DNA of 64,000 nt from Tyto alba. Its lineage: Eukaryota; Chordata; Aves; Strigiformes; Tytonidae. A program made the translations under genes and the position numbers. Every line of letters begins with the position of its first letter. Position 1 is the first letter of the stretch. The notes below the pieces were generated by a model. It was not told the origin of the DNA. It was given only the letters and a program-made list of their open reading frames with translations, and did not search any database. The DNA lies in contig NW_024881322.1 of NCBI RefSeq assembly GCF_018691265.1, positions 3,100,001 through 3,164,000 of the forward strand, read 5' to 3'. Shown here in pieces: positions 1 to 11,719 of the stretch.

Positions 1-3000
1 TGTTCTACTACATGTGCAATGCTTTATGAATAAAATCCAGTGTATCCTGCTTTCTAAGCATTCATCTCATCACAGCACAAAACCTGGGAAGTGACAGCTT
101 GCTCCCAGGAAGAAATGTACCCAAATGAGGTATCTGTTATGTTTCAAAAAAAGGAATGCAACTATAAACAGTTCAAGCAACTCAACAGTCTGCAGTGCTG
201 TCAGTCACAAATGCTTATGTGGTGCAGGAGCAGAGAAAAGCTCCAGTCAATATCAGGACCCCACTGTGATGAGCTGCATCAACGTGGGAAAGCAGCCTGG
301 TGAGAGTTTCTCCACAAAAGCAGCTCCATGGTCACTCCCCCTTTATGCTCACTCTAATTCCCCACTAAGTATGCCTTTATACTAATCCACTTCCAAACTA
401 GTTTGAGGCAATTTCAGAAACATCCTCTGTTTGGATTAAGAGCGGCCACATGAAGAGTTTGTGCAAAAATAGCTGGCATGCTTTAAATTCACATTCTAGA
501 TTGTTTTGAAACAGCTTTCATCTACAAGTATATACCTTAAACATAAAATCTCTGCCTTGAAGGATTTATTACCCAAAAATCCAACCTTGCAATCACTTAT
601 ACACCTTCTCAGCTTGTGGTACACAATTAAACCCTTCCAGTGTGCTTTAAGAAGGTTGCATAAAGTTTCATGATCTAAAATGTTAGGAGTAACTTTTAAT
701 TTCCAAGTTAATTGGAGGTGATGTCCCTCATGTCAAACTCCTAACAACAGGTCAATAAATTCAGTAGGAGGTCTTTTCAAGCAATATTTAAATTTCCAGT
801 TCACAAGAGAAGACTCTAAAATCAGCATATACTTGAGTGAATACTGCACTTCTCAAGAGGCTAAAATCTCTTCCCACATTTCAAGTGTTTTGTTAGATCT
901 AATACTATAAAGACAGATGCTTACAGTTTACTTACTTGGTTAGTCCATTACTGAGGTCTTTCTATACAAAATTAACACAAAAGTAATTCCCTGATTAGTG
1001 TAACTCTTAAAAATGTAGTGCAGAATGAACAGAAGGATGAAGAAAAATTGTAACTAATATTACTACTAAAAGGTTTTGTTATTTGTGTAGCACAGGGCAA
1101 GTCTCTACAAACAAAACCTAAAGAAACATTGTGTGATACATATATATAGGGCTAGAAGTCCAGGCGAACAGTGATAGTAGTCCAAGTCCAAAGATTAATT
1201 AAATAAATAGAAATGCTGGTAGTGAAAAGGGAACCCAACCCCCATTCACTACAGGGCTGGGGGCAGTAACTGTCAGGTCTCACAAATGGGCAACACTGTC
1301 TGCAGAAGGGTGTAACCCAACTGAGAGCAAAGACGGGTGTACTGATTCCATTAAGCACCTCTACTGGTAAGTCTCTGCAAAAGGTCCTGGCTAGATGAAG
1401 CTGCTGTTTTCCAAAGGAAGCCCTGAGGAAATGTAATCAGAGGCTCTAACTAATGAGTGGAAGATGGAACGTGTAACACTGAAGGCACAAACACTAAAAG
1501 CAAACACAGGCATTGCATATTGGACTAGTTATCTTTCTACAGTAACTGTCATCATTGCTGTGTTGTGTGTAATCTCATTTGAAAGCTGGTAATGTACTAA
1601 AGACCATGAATTTAGAGAATGTATGTGTAATTCATCTCTTCTATAACATTAAATATGTGACATTAATAGCTCCAGGAGGATATTAATGTATAAATTCCTC
1701 AGCCCACCGTGGACAAGAGTAGCTAGCCAGCAGGCTAGCCCTCAATGCCTGCCTCCAGAAAAAGCCATCAAGTCCTCACATTTTTATTCCAAACCTCAAT
1801 TCTCAAAGACGTGGACCATGGGTGATTGAAGACGCTAAAGCTTTCAAAAAAGGAAAGAGATGGAGATTAAGTTCCTACAGAGGGAGATTAAGAGGGAGAG
1901 TCCCATTGGCTACTCAGTGCAAACTTTGAAGCTGAACCGGTGAAAATAAGTGGGAAATTACATTGGAGGGAGGCTGCCCAGAACACAGACCCATTTAGGC
2001 TCTGGTTGAAAAAGAATAAGCGTGTCTACCTACTTATTAAGACTAACCAGATTTTTGTGTGTGTGTTTGTTACATTTCCTTCCATATTGGCAGGCAACGG
2101 TAGGGTCTTAGCTCTCACCTGGCCTTGTTTGGCCAGTTAAGTTTGTCTGAAGTTGGCTACAAGGTGGTTTGGGGAAAAACCACTGAACTGAGCAGATAGC
2201 AAAAATTTCAGTGTGAAGATGATCCTTGTGGACCTACATGCATTTTTAGGAGACCCAATGCTGAAGGGTACTTCTTGCTACACTACTAACGACCCTTATT
2301 TGCAGTTGGTATCACTGATGCTAAGCCTTGGAAAATAGTTCCCTGCAGCAAACACAAACTAACATTTCTCTTGCAAAGAGCAGATGGATAAGCAGTACCC
2401 CGAGACTGTAGGCAAAGCCTGAGGCACCACACTTGGGAAATTTTCAGTTATATTTCTTTTCCCTGTATCCATAATTTAAGCCAGGCAAATAGTGCCATAA
2501 CATATGTAACATTTCTGAAAGTCATATGGCTACATTGCTTTACTGGTTATACTATAAAATAGTTCTTTTTTGTTAATCAAGGAAACTGCTGAAATCTATT
2601 GTTTCACTTCACTGGTGATAAATGCATTTGGTTCTCAGCATCCCAATTCATAGTGAATACTTGAAAGTATTGTGGATAAATCAGCTGGGGTAGCGAGAAG
2701 AAAGAGGGGCAACAGCTGCTATTTTAGAGGCCACTGGATTTAGTGTGCTATCCTCTTTCCTAATTTACATTGTGTAATGTTGCAACATTCATATAGTGGG
2801 AGATACCCTGGACCATCTGGTTGTGAAAGTAATTTGGGTTTGTATCTCACAGTCTGCAGCTGCCTAGCTTGGATAGAGAGCCACCATTCTCCAAGCGAGC
2901 CTTACCTTAAAATGAGCTTTTATTATTCATTGTATGTCGCTCCTCATCAGCTACAGTCTTGGTTTCTTTGGGATATGACAGTTCTGCCAGGCATGTGCTT

Positions 3001-5568
3001 TTCATGGGAACTTAGTGCCAGCAGCCCCACAGAAACTGTCTGCATGAAAAATTCATTTACGTCGAATCACTGCAGCATCTATTTTATCAAAGCAAGTGCT
3101 TCTACACTCAACCAGTGTAAGCCACAGATGGGACGTTTTAGGCAATCAGCTGCAAGATTAGGAAGAAATCTGAATATATAACCTGCTCATGCATTTCTGA
3201 ATTTAAAAAATAAATATCCAGCAGCATAGGAACAGTAGGCAGCAGGACACTGCTGTCCATCAAATGTTTTATCAACTTCAATAATGGAACATGGATATTT
3301 ATCTGGGATGAAAACACACTGCTGTATAGTCTGCTTTGATTAACTCATCACATAAATCCTCTATTACAGGAACTTTCAGGTGATATTGAAAGCATTATTA
3401 GAAATGTCAGGGCTAGAACTGTCAGGAGCTACAGTGTGGGAGAGCCTCAGTTGAACAAGGCAGCATGTAACAAGAAGAAAACTCTCTGAATTAAAAATGT
3501 TGATTAATTTAACTTTCTTATATGAAATCAAAAGCCCAGTTTGTTTCCTAATCCTTCCCTTGCTGGTCAGAAAAGCATCTCCACTTTGGAACATTAATTT
3601 GATTTAGTTGCATGCTATGATTTCCTCAAGCACCTCTGCCAATTAGATGTCTCAGGTCAGGTGAATTTTCATGAATGACTGGGCTGCTGATAAGCTTTAA
3701 GCTTCCTCTAGTTTTAATATTGCCTCAATAATTACATATCCCTCATATATCCAGAAATAAACATAATTTTTCAAATAAGTGATATCAGACAAAGAAGATC
3801 CAGAATGAGTTACAGTCCTTCGAGAAGCTGTGGATGATGAGAGGATATCCCACAAACTGAATAATGAACAATACTGTTTTGGATTTCCTAAGCAACCTGC
3901 AAAGACTGTAGAAACACCAGGAAAAGTCATTAGACCCTTGCAAGCAAAAGGAATTTTACATGTTGTTGCTATTTAAAGATCCAAATAAAATTAATAAAAT
4001 TTAAAAATAAAGTTTTGATAAGATTCTCTAAATTTTTATTCCAAATCTCTTCCAATTCCTAGATGCAGTTTGTGTGATGCTAATCAGTTTTTTAGCAGCT
4101 ACACAGCATTTTTATTAAACAAATTCCTGTCTTAGAAAACATTTACTTTATGTGCAAAATGAAAAAACAAGTATCATAAAGCTGGAAAGGTCTCAATTTT
4201 TGATTTACATATGAAAACCTAACTATTATATTTGGATGTTTTATTACGATACCTCATGGAAGTCATACACTGGTTTCTGAATGCTCCCATTCTCCACTGT
4301 ACATTGGGTTCCATAGCTGGATTTTCTCTTCCATCAATAAAGACCTTATCTCACATGGGATGAGGTTGTCATAGTCCCATTATGAAGGAAGGAAATTATG
4401 AGCCAACAGGAAATATTTTCAAATCCAAAATATAACTGATTTGAATTAAATGTTCCATTTTTAAGTGTTTTGCCAAAAATATATTTTTGTCAAGACATTG
4501 TAAACAAACTAAAGTCACCGTACAGCTTTATTTTTAAATTTTGTCAACAATGGGAAACCATCAGGCACCACAGTGTTTGTCCATAACAATGACTTATCTA
4601 AATGTAGGAAAGCTAGAAATCCCCAAATTTAGGCATAATAAACCCAGAGTATTTCTGCAATTACAATAATACTACTGAAATTATTACTATTATAATTCAA
4701 AAGATAGTAGGTCTAATTTAATCAATTCAGGTAGAATTTGTTCTTCCCATAGGAATACCTGTGAGAGGAGCTATTGGAAAAACAGACAAGTATTCCATGC
4801 TTTATTCCGATTTCTTTTACTAGACCAAATATATTTACCTAAACTGAGTAATTTTCAGTACAGTAAATCCAGAGGGCCACTACAGCCACCGAATGCTAAA
4901 CTCTTTGCCCTCCCCAGAAGGTGAGCAAACAGGATCAGTGAGAAACAGAAAATGAATGCTTGAGATTCTCCAGTATCAAGCAAGCGTGCCCTTTATGTCT
5001 GTCCCACACATTGTTCGGGCACTAAATGCTTTCTTCACCGTAGTATTCAAAGTGAGAAAAGGTGAGACACTTCTAAGAGGGTGAAGAATGGTAAATTTGA
5101 AGGAATAATATCATAATAACCCTAGTAAGATCCCTTGCCTGTGTTAGTGCTACAACCACACATGTGCTTAAAGAGATACATTTTTAAATCTGCCATGTTT
5201 CTTAACGTATATACTGCTTGTTTTCCTCTTCCCACACACTCTGACAGGTAGTTTCTTTCACTTGTTTTGTTTGTCTTTCATCTGTTGGTTTTCAGGAACA
5301 AGAACTGTGTTTGTGTTTTGAATTTATAAGATGGTAAGAACATATTGAATTTAAAGCCATATTCTAATGTAAAGACATTCAAATCACTACAAATAATAAA
5401 AGGCAGATAAAAAGTGTCCTAGACTGCATAGTTAGAAATGCAAGAAATATGAGTCAAAATTAAGTCGTAGTGGCATTTTGGCTGTCTCAATATAGACTAA
5501 ACAGAGATGGAACGCCTGCTCTGATCATCATAAATTGAAGTTCAGCTCCTGTGCAGATTTTTAATCCC

Positions 5569-5606
5569 CATTTGCATATGCAAATGACACCATTGTTTAT
5601 GTAAAT
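5569..5606. promoter_or_regulatory. Octamer palindrome beside Sox/Oct-like composite site
   Basis: Positions 5569-5586 read catttgcatatgcaaatg, a perfect 18-bp palindrome made of two overlapping octamers (ATTTGCAT and ATGCAAAT), the recognition sequence of POU-domain factors. Four bases later, 5591-5606 reads CATTGTTTATGTAAAT, close to the known Sox2-Oct4 composite (CATTGTT followed by ATGCAAAT) but with one extra T and a C-to-T change. Use as an enhancer is inference only. Confidence 0.4.
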
Positions 5607-7026
5607 TGGACATTTATTCACATAGCAGAGTAGAAAATGTGCAATATGCCTACGCACAATTAGTGCAAGCAACTGTGCTGTCCACATGCACAGAAGAAAC
5701 CCTAATTATAATAAACAGCTATCAAGTAACTTCCAGGTCAATGCTACACTTTCCATGCTTCAGCAGCCTGCAGTCAATGACATTACTTTAACAGCTATTT
5801 TCAGAAATTGCCAATAATCCAATAAGGGAAAGAAATTAATTTTCGGATGTAATAACAATAGAGAGAAGGCAGTCATATCTCTCACATTGAGCCAGGAGGA
5901 AGAGCAGAGATTGTTTAACTCGGTATTCCTGAAAATAGATCTGAGAACCCTTGCACTCCAGCAGGCCTGAGCTGCCATCACTTCACCATCACAGACTGCT
6001 CACTGTTCTCTGGCTACAGCAAATACTTCTCCAACATCTGTGCATGTGTATGGTTGCAAACAGATAGACAAGCCAATGAGACACATACTAAAATTGCTGC
6101 AAAGTAATTAATCCTTCTGCTTCAGTTATTCATCCAAAAAAAATTAATAAATGCAAACTTCGAACACATCATGCCAGTCAGGTTTGGCAGGGAGGCTTTG
6201 AGAAGTGGGCAAAACTATGAATAAAACCTTTTCTAGAAGAATAAAAGTTACCTCACGGTGACTTTGAAAGTCTTTCTCATATCATCTTGTGATGAGATGC
6301 ATTTCTTTATTCTCAATTTATTTCTCTGTGGGAGGTCCAGTCTGAAGCATAAGCAAAATGGCAGCCCCACCGAGAGAAAGGGAAGGAGGGAGGGGAAGTA
6401 GAGTGTCTTATTCAAGGAACAGAGGTACCTAAACAATGACCAGAATATCTGTGAATGAACACTGAAGGCACATTTTTGATCCATGTTATTTAGTCTTATT
6501 TAAGAAAGATCGATATAGCTATCAAAGTTATCATACATAATTGTTGCCATTTTCATGGAAATAAAGAGTGTTCACGAAGTCATTTGACTCTGCTAGTCTT
6601 TCTTTACTCACAGGGAAATTGAGTAAGAACACGGTTTTAAGCTGAACAGAAGCCCACCTCCACCCACCCCGCCGACTATTCTTCTCGAGCACCCCTACAG
6701 GTCTACACAGACTTTAGTCTACACTTTAGCAATAACACAGCTGTTCCCCAAATGTGTTCAACAACTGTTCTCTAATGCCATCAGTTTCATAGTGTAAATG
6801 GGTCCTAAAATAGCTGGAACATTATGTCCTTTACCATTATATCTTCCCGCCTGGCTGCCAGATTGTTCTCTTTTCCTTTTTTGATGGATTAAGTAGAACC
6901 ACAGCAATTTGTTGATTTGAAAACTAAGCAATCTCTTCAAACTGTCTCTGTGCTCATTCACTGCTGTCACTGACTCTACCTGAATTCATTTGGGAGGCTG
7001 CTTTACAAGAGCTTTATTCATGAAGA

Positions 7027-7040
7027 ATTTGCATATGCAA
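7027..7040. promoter_or_regulatory. Second octamer-type palindrome
   Basis: The sequence atttgcatatgcaa repeats the core of the palindrome at 5570. The centre ttgcatatgcaa is a perfect 12-bp palindrome. It lies in unique sequence rich in T-runs and TTTATTCATGAA-like words. POU-factor binding is plausible from the motif but unproven. Confidence 0.3.
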
Positions 7041-7657
7041 GCAGCGTTGGTGAATCCAATAAAATAGAATCATTTCTTATCTTTGAAGATTTACTTTTTT
7101 GGCTCAGTTGCTGACATTGACTCCCTTCACTTGTCTTCTGGGCTGCTTTTTAGGGACATAGGCTGATTCTGCAAACGTTTTACTTGTAAGGGATGGCCTT
7201 TCACAGATGCCCCTCTCTCTGGACTGTGTAGAATTGCTAGCAATTACAGCCCTCTTCTGCAGTTTGTCATCGAAAACAGAGCTCTATTCAAGTATCAGTG
7301 TGATTTTTCTTGAAATCAGCAAAGAAAATAGGCCCAATTCCATTGCCAGAAACCAGGAAGAAATTAATTAACAAGATACTTGATGTAAGAAAGATGACTT
7401 AAGAGCTCCTTTCTCCATTGAGAGGTGTCCTGGGATCACAGAGCAGCTGCTCAGGTTTGGCTGTGAGAGCTTGTGGTGGGTTGACCCTGGCTGGACTCCA
7501 GGTGCCCACCTAAGCTGCTTTATCACTCCCCCTCTTCAGCTGGACAGGGGAGAGAAAATATAACAAAAGACTCATGGGTTGACATAAGGACAGGGAGAGT
7601 TCATCCACCAATCACCATCACAGGTGAAACGGACTTGACTAGGGGGAATTAGCTTAA

Positions 7658-7663
7658 TTTATT
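7658..7663 (-). promoter_or_regulatory. LTR polyadenylation signal
   Basis: The plus strand reads tttatt, giving AATAAA on the minus strand within ggtaataaattaag. It sits near the 3' end of the minus-strand LTR, where retroviral LTRs of this family carry their poly(A) signal. Confidence 0.6.
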
Positions 7664-8198
7664 ACCAATCAAATCAGAATGGGATCATGAGAAATAAAAC
7701 CAAGTATTAAAACACCTTCACTTCACCTCTCCCCTCTCTTCTTCCTGGTCTTAACTTGATGCCTGATTTTCTCTCCCCCAGAGTGGCACAGAGGGGACAG
7801 GGAATGGGGGTTGCGGTCTGTTCATCACCTGTTGTTTCTGCTGCTCCTTCCTCCTCGGGGGGAAGGCTCCTCACACTCTTTCCCTGCTCCAGCGTGGAGT
7901 CCCTCCCACGGGAGCCGGTCCTCCACGGCATCACAAGTCCTGCCAGGAGCCTGCTCTAGCATGGGCTTCCCATGGGGTCACAACCTCCTTTGGGCACCCA
8001 CCTGCTCTGACGGGGGGTCATCTCCAGGCTGCAGGGCAGAGCCTGCCTCACCATGGTCTTCACCGCAGGGGACCTCTGCTCCGGCCCCTGGAGCACCTCC
8101 TCCCACTCCTCCACTGACTGGTGTCTGCAGACTTGTTTCTCTCACACATTCTCCCTCCGCTCTCTGGCTGAAGTTGCTGTTGCACCATTTTTTCCCCC

Positions 8199-8208
8199 CT
8201 TTAATATG
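8199..8208 (-). promoter_or_regulatory. LTR TATA-like element
   Basis: The minus strand reads aacatattaaagggggg. The equivalent place in the related LTR at 13941-15022 reads gataacgtatttaagaagg. The position, about 180 bp from the LTR start, fits the promoter of this LTR family. The motif is degenerate (ATTAAAG), so promoter activity is doubtful. Confidence 0.4.
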
Positions 8209-8390
8209 TTATCCCAGAGGTGCTACCCCCGTCACTGACGGGCTCAGCCTTGGCCAGCAGCGGGTCCCTCTCGGAGCCGGCTGGCGTTGGCTCTGTCGGA
8301 CACAGGGGAAGCTTCTAGCAGCTTCTCACAGAAGCCACCCCCGCAGCCCCCCACTACTGATACCTTGGTATGCAAACCCAATACACAGCT

Positions 8391-10030
8391 CTTCACTCAG
8401 AAGGCATGACTACTGTCCTGTTGCCCCTGATCCCAGAGCAAGAAGGAAAAAAAAAAAAAAAAAATCATTAGTTATCCCAAAACCTCAAAATGGAGCAAAA
8501 GCTTGCACGGGTACAGTAGGGAGCATTATCCAGGTCAGCTCACTCTGCCTTTTCCCCTTGTTCACCAATAGATGGTGGCAAAGGCCCCCTCCGAAGCTGC
8601 CACCAGACTTGCACAGTTAACATTTTTTAAATCCCTAGAACGTACAATATGGGGATGGCAGATACAGATGCCTCCTTTGCTACAATCACCTATAAACAAG
8701 TTAATAATTTTTTATTTCTAACATATCTGTACATAATTATTCTGTTAACATTCACTTTAAGATATGAATGTATTTGTTTCTTCATTTGTAAAGTAACAAT
8801 AGTGTTTCTCTTTAATTTCACGCAACAGAGCATAAAGAGAAACATCGAAGCAAGCTCTTCTAAAATAAGTTAAGAAATTATCCTTGTTCCTAAGAACTCA
8901 GCACATCTCTACTTGAAAGGGAGGAGCGACTGGAGAAGAAAGACTCACACAAAATTATTTCAAAGTCATGTAACAGTATGTAACATTTTGAAAAGCAGGT
9001 AGCTCTTTCAGAATTGCCAACAGTCGGGGCAACGTCATGTCATTTCAAGAGCCATCACATACCTGCACGCCTCGCTCGGCCCCCTGTGTCAGGCTCCATG
9101 GAGTTTCGATGGCTCGGGGGAGCCAAATGTCAGAGACTTCTGCAGTTTTTAGTGGTAAAGTCATCAAAGATTATTCTGGTTTGATTCAAAGGCTTTTAAA
9201 GTGCTATATGGAAAGTCACTAGCTCGGGTGACACATAAAACAGGAGCTCTGAATGTTTGCAGAGAACCCATCGCAATACTGGCTGAAGTAAACCAGACAT
9301 GCTGGACAAATTACAGAGCACATAATAATATCTTGCACATTTTAATATGACATTGTTTTCAGTTCGTGATGACACTCACCACCTCATTTCATGATCCTTT
9401 GTAATGTTGCCAGCAAATGAATGGCCCATTCCACACCAGCTTTTGAGAGATGGCCAAGCTTTATTAATCCTTTATTTGAGAACAAATATCTTTGAGGTCC
9501 TGGGGTTCAAACTGGTAAAAAATGTGATTTCAGTCTATTTGCTATCAGGTTCGCCTCTGAACACAACTGTGCTAGTTTCTTTTACCACATACCTTTGTAG
9601 AGCACTTCACAAGGGTTTTCTGTATTTAGATATTTCACTTATATGCTTTTTAGTTCTTTGCTTATTTGCAGTAACTCATCTCCAAGCTAGGGATCTAAGG
9701 TCAGCTTATTTGTTTAAGTGCCAATCTGTCAGTATAAATAACCCATTATGCTTCGAGCTTTCCATCTTTAAAATAAGAACAAAAAAGATTCTCAGCTGTT
9801 TTTTCCCTAGCAAGCATACAGAAAACTTCCCCCACTATTTTGCACAGAGAATTTTCTTTTAAATTTTTGTATGGGGATTCAAAACTAATTTTTCTAAATC
9901 ATAAACCTTATTTTTCCTTCTGGATTTGAAATGTAGGTATGTAGAGCATCCAAAAAGACATTCCTAGTGACCCACGGGACTCCATTTCCTACCAAGAGAC
10001 AGAAGAAGCAGCTCTGAACCAGATATCTGT
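8391..10030. other. Unique non-coding DNA, partly CpG-bearing
   Basis: An 18-nt A tract (8447-8464) follows the LTR. The stretch 9000-9480 holds several CpGs and little low-complexity sequence, and I could assign it to no repeat. A 152-codon open frame at 9404-9862 has no recognisable domain and is probably chance. No gene is called. Confidence 0.5.
8447..8464. repeat. Poly-A tract (A18)
   Basis: Run of A about 60 bp beyond the minus-strand LTR. It is outside the LTR, so not part of it. Confidence 0.9.
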
Positions 10031-10092
10031 GGTGTTGGACCAGATGAGCTCCAGGCATCCTTTACAACTTAAATTATTCTATGAATCTATGA
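10031..10092 (+). mobile_element. CR1 LINE 3'-end fragment
   Basis: The words ttggaccagatgagctcc, then ttacaacttaaattattc and tatgaatctatga match the conserved 3' end of avian CR1 elements, which closes with short ATTCTATGA-type repeats. CR1 copies are usually cut at the 5' end, and such tails are the commonest CR1 remains in birds. Only about 60 bp are recognisable; sequence upstream is too diverged to assign. Sense is the plus strand. Confidence 0.65.
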
Positions 10093-10594
10093 CTGTATAA
10101 TTCATTCACCTATTAGTTTGCTTCTCTGGGTTATTCATGATAGAAGGCTTGTGTTTCTAAGAAAGAGATAAGTTCAAAACAGAGTAGACAGAGAAGTAGT
10201 TCAGTTTCTGTTCTTATCCAGTCTTGACCTGATATAAACATAAAACCAGATACAATACTCAGGGTCCCAAAAAGCAATATAGTATTATGGGTACTAACGC
10301 TTTGCTAAGAAATCATCACAGATAACACACAAACCTCCTAACACTCGAAGTCTAAACAGCTCCTTTTTTACCTCGGTAAGATATCCCTATCTTGCTGAGT
10401 CACATAATCTTCGGTGTGAGTTGTTCATTGTCTACATGAGGTGAGGTAACACCTTTACTAACTTATGAAGTGGATGCTAATATGGGATATGTCCAGTGCC
10501 TTAACTCATGCCATCCAGAATCAGCTAATACTTTTTAATTTCATGCATGAGTTTAGCTGAAACAAGATGGCAAGAATTTGCACTAGGATTTTTC

Positions 10595-10630
10595 TATTAT
10601 TACTACTATTATTGCTCTTATTATTATTTT
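10595..10630. repeat. ATT-rich microsatellite
   Basis: Imperfect ATT/ACT trinucleotide repeat. Confidence 0.8.
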
Positions 10631-11693
10631 AAGTAGAGAAGGATGGAGGGAACATAGTTATGTTCCCAACCACCATCTTGTTTATTCTTCATTGGCTTTT
10701 ACAGATTTTTTTATTGGTTTCTGATGATAAAAAATATTCCTGAGGGTTTCAATATTATATAGTTTTTTTACAGAGCAAACTGGGCAATAGTAGCAAAGAA
10801 AACTAACAGTAGCCCTACCACAAAGGGACAAAATCAAGGAATGGTTCAAAAGTTTACCAAAAAAAGCTGTGGTCATCTTTCTTGCCAGTGTACTTAAGAG
10901 ATTCCATGAGAAGTGTGTATTATGGCATTTCTTGGGCCAAATAGCATAATGTCCTGAGGGCAAGAAATGAAAACACACAGAAGTCAACAGGTTTCCAAAC
11001 CCACCAACTGTGACCCAGCCATCCAACAAAGCCTATAAGCGACAAAGACATGTTACATGTGGTTTTCCCATCCAGCACTGTTTGCTGGGTCTAGACTACT
11101 GCTTTCATCTAATAAGTTTCTTCAGCGTCTGCAAGCTAAATTGGGAGCAGTAGTGGGGGCACTACGGCTTCAGTTTGCTTAGGCAGGAAAAGGCAATTGC
11201 TTGTTTGTTTGTTTGAAATCATGGCACATAATGGAGGAAGCAGCATTCAGCCTGAAGAGAAATACTAGGAACTTCAGCATACTGTGTATAATTATTCCTA
11301 AAAGCTCAGCACTTGATCCAGTGTCTATTTAAGTCAATGGGCGTTTTTTACTGACTTGGGGTGATAGATAAAATGGGCCATTAGTGCACTTTTTAAAAGC
11401 TCCGCTGAACAAACACATCACTAGGTGGTTCAAGTCTTTTTTATAATGCCTTTCCTTCTCTCTCAAATACTGCATTTATCTCTACTCTTGTCTTTTACCA
11501 CAGCTTGTATTGTAACGCTTTCACCTGCATCACACAAGGAGAAAAAAATCCCAGACTCTTTTCCTCTTAGTCCGTAAGAGAGAATCTGCTCCATTACTGT
11601 CCTCATACCGCCGCAGCTCTGAAGATTAAGAAACTTTATCAGGGTATATAAAGGTAGATTTGGGTACTTCATGATATATACCCATGTTTGGGG

Positions 11694-11719
11694 TTTTTTT
11701 TAAAAAAAAAAAAAAAAAA
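11694..11719. repeat. T8A18 homopolymer pair
   Basis: Eight T are followed directly by eighteen A, so the tract can fold on itself. It is a simple repeat. Confidence 0.9.

Larger units (their letters stand above)
1..7466. other. AT-rich unique non-coding DNA
   Basis: No reading frame here resembles a known protein; all are short and lack any recognisable domain. No LINE or LTR segment is clear to me. Noteworthy spots are a moderately GC-rich block at about 1210-1370 that I could not assign, an octamer palindrome with a Sox/Oct-like motif at 5569-5606, an acceptor/donor pair at 5296-5333, and a second copy of the octamer palindrome at 7027-7040. The sequence may be intronic or intergenic; nothing in it decides between these. 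Confidence 0.6.
7472..8385 (-). mobile_element. Solo LTR of an avian endogenous retrovirus (ERVL-like)
   Basis: On the minus strand the element begins TGTATTGGGTTTGCAT at 8385 and ends CAACCCACCACA at 7472, giving TG...CA termini. It is about 914 bp and much richer in GC than its surroundings. Flanking 5-bp words gagct (7467-7471) and cagct (8386-8390) match at four of five positions, as expected of an aged target-site duplication. A TATA-like stretch lies near 8199-8208, and an AATAAA signal reads on the minus strand at 7658-7663. I recognise the sequence from memory as a GC-rich LTR family common in bird genomes; the exact family name is uncertain. No gag, pol or env sequence adjoins it, so it is a solo LTR. 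A long plus-strand frame (7811-8620) crosses it and is not a gene. Confidence 0.85.

Noticed and set aside
2777..3181. 134-codon open frame
   Set aside because: No family resemblance, mixed composition and AT-rich context; treated as chance.
7811..8620. 269-codon plus-strand open frame, proline- and serine-rich
   Set aside because: It runs antisense through the GC-rich minus-strand LTR and continues through the A18 tract into unrelated DNA. The length reflects base composition, not a gene.
9404..9862. 152-codon open frame rich in L, F and S
   Set aside because: No recognisable domain or upstream promoter. Such frames are expected occasionally in a window of this size.
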